Below, one piece after another: positions 1 to 4,873 of a stretch of 5,225 nt of DNA. How positions within the stretch are numbered: position 1 is the first letter of the stretch; each line of letters opens with the position of its first letter. The notes under the pieces were generated by a model. That model worked only from the letters and a program-made list of their open reading frames with translations. It searched no databases and was not told where the DNA came from. The stretch spans positions 1-5,225 of the forward strand of contig CAADWC010000239.1 in the NCBI GenBank assembly GCA_900752625.1, read 5' to 3'. The translations under genes were made by a program, and so were the position numbers. Source of the stretch: Oscillospiraceae bacterium. GTDB taxonomy: Bacteria > Bacillota > Clostridia > Oscillospirales > Ruminococcaceae.

Positions 1-488
1 AGATAGAAGAAATCAGCCATCGGCTCGGGGTTGCACACGCCCGGACCTCCGCCCCCAACTATCGGCGTCCAGAATTTTCTGTCTTTGGCATAAACCGGAA
101 TCCCGGCAAGATCAAGCATTGCAAGCACATTTGTATATGAAAGCTCGTATTGAAGGGTAAAGCCGATAAAATCAAATTCCGTCAGCGGATCAAGACTTTC
201 AAGAGCATACAAAGGAATTGAATTTTCGCGCATAAGCGCTTCAAAATCCTTTTCCGGCATAAAGACTCTCTCGCACCACCAGTTTGGTACGGAATTTTTC
301 AGTCCGTAAAGAATTTTCATTCCTAAATGAGACATCCCGACATCGTAAACGTCTGGAAAGCAGAAAGCAAATCTCACGTCCACCTTGGATTTGTTCTTAA
401 TTACGCTTCCGTGCTCTCCACCTATATATCTTGCAGGCTTCTGCGTCTTAAGCAGAAGCTGTTCTACTTTGCATTTTATTTCTTCCAA
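1..488 (-). CDS. TIGR03960-type B12-binding radical SAM protein, N-terminal part (runs off window)
   Basis: The 162 residues visible here are the start of a protein of the TIGR03960 type, a cobalamin-binding-like N-terminal domain followed in full-length members by a radical SAM domain. The radical SAM part lies beyond the window, so the CxxxCxxC cluster motif cannot be checked. Recognisable blocks in order are PARYIGGE (18-25), FPDVYDVGMSHLGMKILYGL (44-63), WCERVF (71-76), ALESLDPL (95-102), FTLQYELSYTNVL.MLDLAGI (110-130) and GGGGP.VCNPEPMADFF (145-161). The start is TTG at 488-486, with GGAGG at 500-496, 7 nt away. The first in-frame ATG (residue 52) lies inside the conserved block. The substrate of this family is not established. 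In Clostridia it usually follows an M50 protease and precedes TIGR03936, rng and rplU, and the M50 gene is indeed just upstream here. The family call rests on remembered sequence pattern. Confidence 0.88.
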   Translation of the reverse strand, partial: MEEIKCKVEQLLLKTQKPARYIGGEHGSVIKNKSKVDVRFAFCFPDVYDVGMSHLGMKILYGLKNSVPNWWCERVFMPEKDFEALMRENSIPLYALESLDPLTEFDFIGFTLQYELSYTNVLAMLDLAGIPVYAKDRKFWTPIVGGGGPGVCNPEPMADFFY

Positions 489-495
489 AGGAAAA

Positions 496-500
496 CCTCC
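496..500 (-). promoter_or_regulatory. Ribosome binding site that fixes a TTG start
   Basis: GGAGG lies 7 nt before the TTG at 488-486. No ATG or GTG at a workable distance is in frame with the conserved N-terminus, so this site decides the start of the radical SAM gene. A TATAAA-like box (minus strand, around 516-511) lies just upstream, but I see no convincing -35 partner for it. Confidence 0.6.
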
Positions 501-511
501 GATTTTTACTT

Positions 512-686
512 TTATACGTTGCAACGAACAAAATCTATTTTCGCCAGTTTCTTTCCGTTAGGCAATTCAGCTTCCGTATACATTTCTTTTTTGTACCCTA
601 TTTCATTCATTGCACAGATTAAAGTATTGCTGTTAATTTGATGATGAATTTTTATGCACCTCTCAAAAGCCTATATCTGCATCCAT
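512..686 (-). other. Possible decayed or frameshifted small ORF in the M50–radical SAM spacer
   Basis: This spacer of about 207 nt has no intact recognised gene. ATG at 686-684 opens seven codons (MDADIGF) closed by TGA at 665-663. A shift of +1 at TTT-TGA enters a frame open for 50 more codons, to TAA at 514-512. The joined reading would be 57 residues, including ERCIKIHHQIN, then NEIGYKKEMYTEAELPNGKK and IDFVRCNV. Without a shift, the only ATG-started piece of useful length is 32 residues, from 610 to 512, and it has no good ribosome binding site. The ATG at 686 is also poorly placed, because the only GGAGG (707-703, inside the last M50 codons) is 16 nt away. I do not recognise the product. 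It may be a gene remnant, an indel-broken small gene or chance. Confidence 0.22.
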
Positions 687-695
687 TAAATATAT

Positions 696-1271
696 TTACT
701 TACCTCCGAAAAGCTCTGAAAAAGCCATATAACCGAATGTAACCAAAAGTGATATACTTACATTGCCGGACAAAATCATCTTTATCATAACCGACAATAA
801 AAAAAGCAGAAAAAATCCTCTTATAAAATCGCATACCCGGCTTTCGTTGAAAATAACCGAAAGAATTCTTCCCCCGTCAAAATACCTGACCGGCATAAGA
901 TTAAATATACCAAGAAAAAGATTAGCACAGGCAAAATAATTCAGTTTTCCTACTGCAATCCTAAAAAACAGTGCAATAATCAGATTTACAGCGCAGCCCG
1001 CGGACAGAATGACTACATCCTGCCTTGGAGAAACAAGCCTGCCCCTCTGAGGCGATATTTTTATCCCGCCCGCATAAAAAAGCACACGCTCCGGTGGGAT
1101 ACCAAACATACACATAGCGGCAATATGTCCAAGCTCATGCAGAATGCAGCAAATAACTGCCGTAATAATTTTAAGCCCCAAAGCTCCGTTCCAAAGCGTT
1201 ACCGCCGCCACGACCGCAAAAAAAGTAAATGAAATGAACACCCTTATTTTTCCGACAGACAATTCAAGCAT
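696..1271 (-). CDS. M50 family (SpoIVFB-type) intramembrane zinc metalloprotease
   Basis: This is a complete 191-residue site-2-type protease, predicted to cut substrates within the membrane. The zinc motif HELGH is at residues 45-49, inside a hydrophobic segment (about 34-56). The third-ligand motif is N124-LMPVRYFDGG with Asp132, matching the NxxPxxxxDG pattern of the family. Other hydrophobic stretches lie near 11-29, 85-104, 111-128 and 152-186, consistent with a six-helix-like membrane core. B. subtilis SpoIVFB is longer and ends in a CBS domain. Nothing like that is present here, so this is a core-only form. The start is ATG at 1271-1269, with GGAGG at 1283-1279, 7 nt away. By homology it could process pro-sigma-K in a sporulating host, but no SpoIVFA-like partner is seen upstream. 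A general site-2 protease role is equally possible. It sits directly before the TIGR03960 gene, a common clostridial arrangement. Confidence 0.9.
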   Translation of the reverse strand: MLELSVGKIRVFISFTFFAVVAAVTLWNGALGLKIITAVICCILHELGHIAAMCMFGIPPERVLFYAGGIKISPQRGRLVSPRQDVVILSAGCAVNLIIALFFRIAVGKLNYFACANLFLGIFNLMPVRYFDGGRILSVIFNESRVCDFIRGFFLLFLLSVMIKMILSGNVSISLLVTFGYMAFSELFGGK

Positions 1272-1390
1272 ATCAGCGCCTCCGTTGAGGAGAATATTTT
1301 TTGCAAACTCCCCCGGAATAATATATGCCGACCTGTCCGTATAAAGACGTCAAAATCAGGCTGAACGCGGTCCTTAAGACGATATATGGC
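1272..1390 (-). other. Intergenic spacer, ahcY to M50 protease
   Basis: These 119 nt hold no recognised gene. The frame of the M50 gene stays open for 25 codons upstream of its ATG, but offers no plausible start codon with a ribosome binding site, so I keep the ATG at 1271. I found no clear stem plus T-run that would terminate ahcY. The motif CATATATT at 1327-1320 resembles a sporulation sigma-E -10 box (CATACAnT), but no convincing -35 partner is seen at the right distance. Confidence 0.5.
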
Positions 1391-2635
1391 TTAAACCTGC
1401 CAGCTGTTCAGATATTTTTCCTGCTCCTCGTTCAGCTTGTCTATTTCAAGATTCCAGAATTTAAGCTTACGATTTGCAACCTCCCTGTCTATCTCCTCGG
1501 GAACGGATATGACCATATTTTCAAGCTTATCCCTGTTCTTTACAAGATAAGCCGCCGAAAGAGCCTGGATAGCAAATGACATATCCATTATTTCAGCCGG
1601 ATGACCGTCGCCTGCGGCAAGATTGACCAACCTGCCCTCGCCGATAACATAAAGCCAGTTTCCGTTTTGAAGCTTATAGCTGTCAATGTTGTTTCTTGCA
1701 AGCCTTGTTTCCACGGCAAGCTTCTTTAGACCTGCAACGTCAACCTCGCAGTCGAAGTGTCCGGCGTTGCACAAAATCGCTCCGTCCTTCATGTTCATAA
1801 AGGACTTTTCGGTTATAACGTCCTTGCAGCCTGTTACGGTAATAAAGAAATCGCCTATCTTTGCGGCTTCCTCCATTCTCATTACCTTAAATCCGTCCAT
1901 AACCGCTTCCATAGCCTTTATCGGGTCTATCTCGGTGATAATTACCGATGCGCCAAGACCCTTCGCCCTCATTGCAACTCCCTTTCCGCACCAGCCGTAG
2001 CCTGCAACTACTACGTTTTTGCCTGCCACTATCAGGTTAGTCGTACGGTTTATTCCGTCCCATACCGACTGTCCGGTTCCATAGCGGTTGTCAAACAGGT
2101 ATTTGCACTTCGCATTATTGACCAGCATCATAGGGAATTTGAGTTTGCCCGCCTTATTCATAGCTATAAGTCTTATAATTCCGGTGGTGGTTTCCTCGCA
2201 GCCTCCTATAACTCCGGGGATCAGCTGGGGATATTCGTTATGGATAAGATTAACCAGGTCTCCGCCGTCGTCGATAATAATATTGGGACCTGACTCTACT
2301 GCCTTGGAAATATGCCTGTGGTATTCCTCGTCGGTAGCTCCATGCCATGCGAAAACGTTAAGCCCGTCATGAACAAGGGCCGCCGCAACGTCGTCCTGAG
2401 TTGAAAGCGGATTACTGCCCGTTATATACATCTGCGCGCCGCCTGCCGCTAAAACCTTACACAGGTAAGCGGTTTTGGCCTCAAGATGGATAGACAGCGC
2501 AATTTTCAGTCCCTCAAAAGGCTTTGTCTGTAAAAATTCCTCCTCGACGCTTCTGAGCAGCGACATATTTTGTTTCACCCATTGTATTTTACGCTGTCCG
2601 CTTTCCCATAAATTTTCGTTTCTGATTTCGCTCAT
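1391..2635 (-). CDS. ahcY: Adenosylhomocysteinase (S-adenosylhomocysteine hydrolase), short class
   Basis: A cytoplasmic NAD-dependent enzyme that splits S-adenosylhomocysteine into adenosine and homocysteine, relieving product inhibition of methyltransferases. The 414 residues match the short bacterial/archaeal class lacking the roughly 40-residue insert of long forms. Visible blocks are HLEAKT (50-55), NPLSTQDD (75-82), IDDGGD (121-126), CEETTTG (146-152), NNAKCKYLFDN (173-183, with the catalytic-type Lys and Asp), Rossmann GYGWCGKG (212-219) with acidic E235 after the next strand, NAGHFD (290-295) and GRLVNLAAGDGHP (334-346). The tail has EQEKYL and W412, the short-class version of the C-terminal dimer arm. 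The start is ATG at 2635-2633, and in-frame codons upstream reach a TGA with no alternative start. There is no ribosome binding site at normal distance; the GGAGGA at 2668-2663 is 27 nt away (see leader entries). It lies 42 nt after rdgB and is probably co-transcribed with it. Some archaeal short-class enzymes prefer S-inosylhomocysteine, so the substrate is not certain. Confidence 0.96.
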   Translation of the reverse strand: MSEIRNENLWESGQRKIQWVKQNMSLLRSVEEEFLQTKPFEGLKIALSIHLEAKTAYLCKVLAAGGAQMYITGSNPLSTQDDVAAALVHDGLNVFAWHGATDEEYHRHISKAVESGPNIIIDDGGDLVNLIHNEYPQLIPGVIGGCEETTTGIIRLIAMNKAGKLKFPMMLVNNAKCKYLFDNRYGTGQSVWDGINRTTNLIVAGKNVVVAGYGWCGKGVAMRAKGLGASVIITEIDPIKAMEAVMDGFKVMRMEEAAKIGDFFITVTGCKDVITEKSFMNMKDGAILCNAGHFDCEVDVAGLKKLAVETRLARNNIDSYKLQNGNWLYVIGEGRLVNLAAGDGHPAEIMDMSFAIQALSAAYLVKNRDKLENMVISVPEEIDREVANRKLKFWNLEIDKLNEEQEKYLNSWQV

Positions 2636-2639
2636 AAAA

Positions 2640-2657
2640 TTACCATGCGTAAGGCAT
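2640..2657 (-). CDS. Possible five-codon leader ORF (MPYAW) before ahcY
   Basis: ATG at 2657-2655 is followed by CCT TAC GCA TGG and TAA at 2642-2640. GGAGGA at 2668-2663 sits 5 nt before this ATG, an ideal spacing, whereas it is 27 nt from the ahcY ATG. The stop lies only 4 nt before the ahcY start (TAA-TTTT-ATG), so terminating ribosomes could re-initiate on ahcY. This geometry suggests translational coupling through a minimal leader peptide. It is too short for homology support, and an alternative is that the hairpin in the entry below brings the ribosome binding site close to the ahcY ATG. Confidence 0.35.
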   Translation of the reverse strand: MPYAW

Positions 2658-2659
2658 GG
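2643..2659 (-). promoter_or_regulatory. Hairpin between the ribosome binding site and ahcY start
   Basis: CCATGC and GCATGG form a perfect 6-bp stem with the 5-nt loop CTTAC. The stem begins 3 nt after GGAGGA and ends 7 nt before the ahcY ATG. If it forms, it would hide the leader-ORF ATG (which is inside the stem) and shorten the effective distance between ribosome binding site and ahcY start. The two states, leader translated or hairpin closed, are mutually exclusive. No T-run follows, so it is not a terminator. Confidence 0.4.
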
Positions 2660-2677
2660 ACTTCCTCCGTTTCCTCA

Positions 2678-3259
2678 TTATTTTTCAGCTTCAAGCACCC
2701 TTAACAGCTTTGCAAGCGCTTTACCTCTGTGTGATACGGAATTTTTAAACTCCGCGTCAGCCTGAGCAAAACTTTTTTCTCCGTACATAAAAATCGGGTC
2801 GTAGCCGAAACCGTTTTCTCCCAAGGGACTGAAGCCTATTCTGCCCTCGCACCGTCCCTCGACGGATATCTCCGTACCGTCCGGTCTGATAAAATGTATC
2901 ACACAGATAAACCTCGCTCCTCTGTTTTCCTCCTCGACGCCTTTGAGCTTTTCAAGTATAAGCCCGCACCTTTCCTCATCGGTGGAAAGACCGCCGTATC
3001 TTGCGGAATAAACTCCAGGTTCGCCGCCCAGAGCGTCCACGGCCAAGCCGCTGTCATCGGCAAGAACGGCGCATTTCTTCAGTTCATAGATAGCCCGTGC
3101 CTTTATGGCCGCGTTTTCGGCAAAGGTTTTTCCTGTTTCCTCAGCTTCTATATTTACTCCTGCCTCGCTCTGAGAAACTACCTCGTATCCCAGAGGCGCA
3201 AGCAGTTCCTTGTATTCGCGTATTTTTCCTTTATTATTGCTGGCAATTATCAGCTTCAT
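2678..3259 (-). CDS. rdgB: RdgB/HAM1 family non-canonical purine NTP pyrophosphatase
   Basis: This cytoplasmic enzyme hydrolyses ITP, dITP and XTP to the monophosphate and pyrophosphate, keeping deaminated purines out of nucleic acids. The 193-residue length is usual for the family. Motifs in order are SNNKGK (7-12, nucleotide contact), EETGKTFAENAAIKA (40-54), ADDSGL with the metal/catalytic acids D68-D69 (67-72), GGEPGVYSARYGG (78-90), GENGFGYDPIF (147-157) and FKNSVSHRGKAL (171-182). The start is ATG at 3259-3257, giving MKLIIASNN as in the family. AAAGGA at 3273-3268 is 8 nt upstream. An in-frame ATG at 3295 would add 12 residues that match nothing and has no comparable site, so it is not used. 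The preceding hydrolase gene ends 75 nt upstream and ahcY begins 42 nt downstream, consistent with one transcription unit. Confidence 0.96.
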   Translation of the reverse strand: MKLIIASNNKGKIREYKELLAPLGYEVVSQSEAGVNIEAEETGKTFAENAAIKARAIYELKKCAVLADDSGLAVDALGGEPGVYSARYGGLSTDEERCGLILEKLKGVEEENRGARFICVIHFIRPDGTEISVEGRCEGRIGFSPLGENGFGYDPIFMYGEKSFAQADAEFKNSVSHRGKALAKLLRVLEAEK

Positions 3260-3276
3260 TATACGAATCCTTTCAA

Positions 3277-3326
3277 CAGACCTGAACGGCAACATATTAC
3301 ATTTCCGAGACTATCCGTCGGGTCTG
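3277..3326 (-). repeat. Inverted repeat upstream of rdgB
   Basis: CAGACC and GGTCTG (3326-3321 with 3282-3277) form a 6-bp outer stem. After a small internal loop, ACGG/CCGT adds 4 bp (3318-3315 with 3289-3286). The AT-rich 25-nt interior also offers competing pairings, such as ACATAT with ATATGT and TTACAT with ATGTAA, reaching into the sequence next to the upstream stop codon. No T-run follows, and the rdgB ribosome binding site begins within a few bases. It may be an mRNA stability or translation-control element, or simply a chance fold. Confidence 0.3.
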
Positions 3327-3334
3327 ATATGTAA

Positions 3335-3847
3335 TCAATAGTGAAGGAAAGTAACCCTTGACTTTCTCATTTTCTCCCGGTATTTCATAGCCTTATTGTT
3401 GTTCAGCGTTCCGACGCAGTTTTCATTGTAAATAACCTTTAAATCAAGATTCTCTATTGCGCTCACCGCCGTAGCTCCCACTGAAACTCCTCCGTCCACG
3501 CCGACAAGCTCGATTTCCTTGACGTTCCTTGACCTCATCAGATCGGCAAGAGCGTCGTTTGAAAATGCGTCAGGCTTGCTCTTTTCAAAAACATTTTTGC
3601 TTCCTACTATTTTCAGTTTTTCAGCAAGCTTTGCTTCATGGGTTCCCTCCTTGGGCATAGAACCTACGATCGAGCCCAGGCCCTTTCCGACGCTTTTGAT
3701 ATAAAAAACCTCTTCGGACTTATACTCAGCAATACGCTTGTTGATCTCGTCAAAAAGCACCTCGTCTTTGTAAGGAAACTTTTCTTTGCTGCGTCCGCGT
3801 CCGACATAGATTTCCTGCATATCAACTACAAACAATACCTTATCCAT
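3335..3847 (-). CDS. Isochorismatase-like (cysteine hydrolase fold) protein with Ser in place of catalytic Cys
   Basis: This 170-residue protein has the isochorismatase/nicotinamidase fold. The first strand ends in VVDMQ with Asp9, the usual catalytic acid. The block FEKSKPDAFSND (87-98) supplies the usual lysine, most likely K89 by alignment to the family K-x-x-x-S-A-F pattern. The third triad position is in VGVDGGVSVGATAV (115-128). Relatives commonly have GV...CV..TA there, but this protein has Ser122 where the Cys nucleophile is expected. True isochorismatases also lack the Cys, so the fold can work without it. The substrate is therefore unknown, and a nicotinamidase or classic amidase call is not justified. 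The start is ATG at 3847-3845, with AGGGGG at 3861-3856, 8 nt upstream. It is first after a probable terminator and promoter, and leads into rdgB and ahcY. Confidence 0.8.
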   Translation of the reverse strand: MDKVLFVVDMQEIYVGRGRSKEKFPYKDEVLFDEINKRIAEYKSEEVFYIKSVGKGLGSIVGSMPKEGTHEAKLAEKLKIVGSKNVFEKSKPDAFSNDALADLMRSRNVKEIELVGVDGGVSVGATAVSAIENLDLKVIYNENCVGTLNNNKAMKYREKMRKSRVTFLHY

Positions 3848-3867
3848 TATAATTACCCCCTGAATTT

Positions 3868-3896
3868 ATTATATTGCAATTGCAATAAATTAAAGC
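3868..3896 (-). promoter_or_regulatory. Candidate promoter for hydrolase–rdgB–ahcY
   Basis: A perfect TATAAT lies at 3873-3868, with an A about 7 nt downstream (3861) as a possible transcript start. At 16-18 nt spacing the -35 region reads CTTTAA, GCTTTA or GGCTTT, all poor matches to TTGACA. The leader would be only about 14 nt, beginning at the ribosome binding site itself. The weak -35 and the adjoining palindrome suggest a regulated promoter. Position right after the ftsY terminator supports the call. Confidence 0.5.
3874..3885. promoter_or_regulatory. Perfect 12-bp palindrome in the promoter spacer (possible operator)
   Basis: TTGCAATTGCAA reads the same on both strands and is also a tandem repeat of TTGCAA. 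It directly abuts the TATAAT box and fills most of the -10/-35 spacer, where a bound dimeric protein would block RNA polymerase. I cannot name the regulator. AT-rich intergenic DNA can produce such palindromes by chance. Confidence 0.4.
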
Positions 3897-3932
3897 CGAC
3901 GGATCCCCAAAACGGCTGCGCCGCATCCGACG
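3893..3932 (-). terminator. Probable rho-independent terminator of smc–ftsY
   Basis: Reading down the minus strand from 3932, CGTCGGAT pairs with ATCCGTCG (3904-3897) with one mismatch. Inside it is a compact CGGC-GCA-GCCG hairpin (3923-3913) followed by TTTT. The outer stem is followed by GCTTTAATTTATT, a T-rich but interrupted tail. AGCCG (3917-3913) can also pair with CGGCT as an alternative. It begins 21 nt after the ftsY stop. The weak T-run makes efficiency uncertain. Confidence 0.5.
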
Positions 3933-3953
3933 TTTAATTTTCAAATCATTTCG

Positions 3954-4859
3954 CTATTCAAACAGCGCGTTAACAAAATCTCTAGCCGAAAACGGCTGAA
4001 TATCGTCGATCTTCTCGCCGACTGTAACAAGCTTTACCGGAACCTTCAAATCGTCGGCAATGCTTATTATTATACCGCCTTTAGCGGTTCCGTCAAGCTT
4101 TGTAAGAATAATTCCCGTTATATCGGCTACCTCGTTGAACTGCTTAGCCTGATTTACTGCGTTCTGACCGGTAGTTGCGTCCAGCGCAAGCAAAACTTCA
4201 AGCGCGCACCCCTCAGCCTGCTGATGAACTATCCTCGATATCTTGCGAAGCTCATCCATAAGATTTTTCTTATTGTGAAGCCGCCCAGCCGTATCGCAGA
4301 TAACAACATCGGTACTCCTTGCCTTTGCCGCCGTCAGAGCGTCAAATACCACTGCCGCAGGATCCGAGCCCTCATTATGCTTGATTATATCCACTCCGGC
4401 ACGCTCGGTCCAAACCTCCAGCTGGTCGATCGCCGCCGCTCGGAAAGTATCCGCCGCCGCAACCAGAACCTTCTTGCCTTGGTTTTTAAGCTGATAAGCA
4501 AGCTTTCCTATTGTAGTGGTCTTTCCTACGCCGTTGACTCCTATAACAAGTATGACCGACGGAACCGTTGACATATCGAGCGGCGTATCCTCACCCAGCA
4601 TCCCGGCGATAACATCCTTAAGCATATCCATTATCAACGCTGGTTCCTTTACACCCTGGCTTTTCACGCGCTCCCTCAGCTCGTCGCATATCTTCATCGA
4701 GGTTGTCACGCCTATATCGCACATAATAAGCGTTTCCTCAAGTTCCTCAAACAAATCTTCGTCAATTTTGGTAAACGAGTTAAGCAGACCTTCTATCTTG
4801 CTCATCATCGAGTCCTTGGTCTTTTTCAGTCCCGCTTTAAGCTTTTCAAAAAATCCCAT
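3954..4859 (-). CDS. ftsY: Signal recognition particle receptor FtsY
   Basis: The SRP receptor GTPase, acting at the inner face of the membrane, where it pairs with Ffh to deliver ribosome-nascent chains to SecYEG. The 301 residues comprise a short basic amphipathic N-terminus ([15 protein letters not shown]), the helical N domain (about 20-95, with the DIGV motif at 48-51) and the G domain. GTPase motifs are GVNGVGKTT (107-115), DTFRAAA (137-143), DTAGR (189-193), [10 protein letters not shown] (253-262) and the closing [10 protein letters not shown] (281-290). There is no long acidic A domain as in E. coli, which is normal for Firmicutes. Just before GEKIDD the usual GVGE-type sequence reads TVGE, a mild variation. 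The start is ATG at 4859-4857, with AGGAG at 4871-4867, 7 nt upstream. smc ends 14 nt upstream, so the two are very likely co-transcribed. The usual Firmicute followers ylxM-ffh are absent, replaced by a terminator and an unrelated gene. Confidence 0.98.
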   Translation of the reverse strand: MGFFEKLKAGLKKTKDSMMSKIEGLLNSFTKIDEDLFEELEETLIMCDIGVTTSMKICDELRERVKSQGVKEPALIMDMLKDVIAGMLGEDTPLDMSTVPSVILVIGVNGVGKTTTIGKLAYQLKNQGKKVLVAAADTFRAAAIDQLEVWTERAGVDIIKHNEGSDPAAVVFDALTAAKARSTDVVICDTAGRLHNKKNLMDELRKISRIVHQQAEGCALEVLLALDATTGQNAVNQAKQFNEVADITGIILTKLDGTAKGGIIISIADDLKVPVKLVTVGEKIDDIQPFSARDFVNALFE

Positions 4860-4873
4860 AACATCTCTCCTAA

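Noticed and set aside
327..641. Plus-strand open frame of 104 codons
   Set aside because: It lies opposite the conserved start of the radical SAM gene and its spacer, has no ribosome binding site, and matches no family. Similar plus-strand frames opposite ahcY, rdgB, the hydrolase, ftsY and the protease are also shadows of conserved minus-strand genes.
1272..1390. Small ORF or terminator between ahcY and the M50 gene
   Set aside because: Open frames here lack a start with a ribosome binding site, and no stable stem followed by a T-run was found.
2391..2417. Apparent loss of the AhcY Cys seen in long-form enzymes (GSNPLSTQDD instead of SCN...STQD)
   Set aside because: The Ser form is normal for the short bacterial/archaeal class, so it is not an unusual substitution.
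2636..2677. SAH or SAM riboswitch in front of ahcY
   Set aside because: The gap from the rdgB stop to ahcY is only 42 nt, too short for known SAH or SAM aptamers, and only one small hairpin is seen.
3260..3295. Upstream ATG start for rdgB adding 12 residues
   Set aside because: The extra residues match nothing in the family, while the ATG at 3259 has AAAGGA 8 nt upstream and gives the standard N-terminus.
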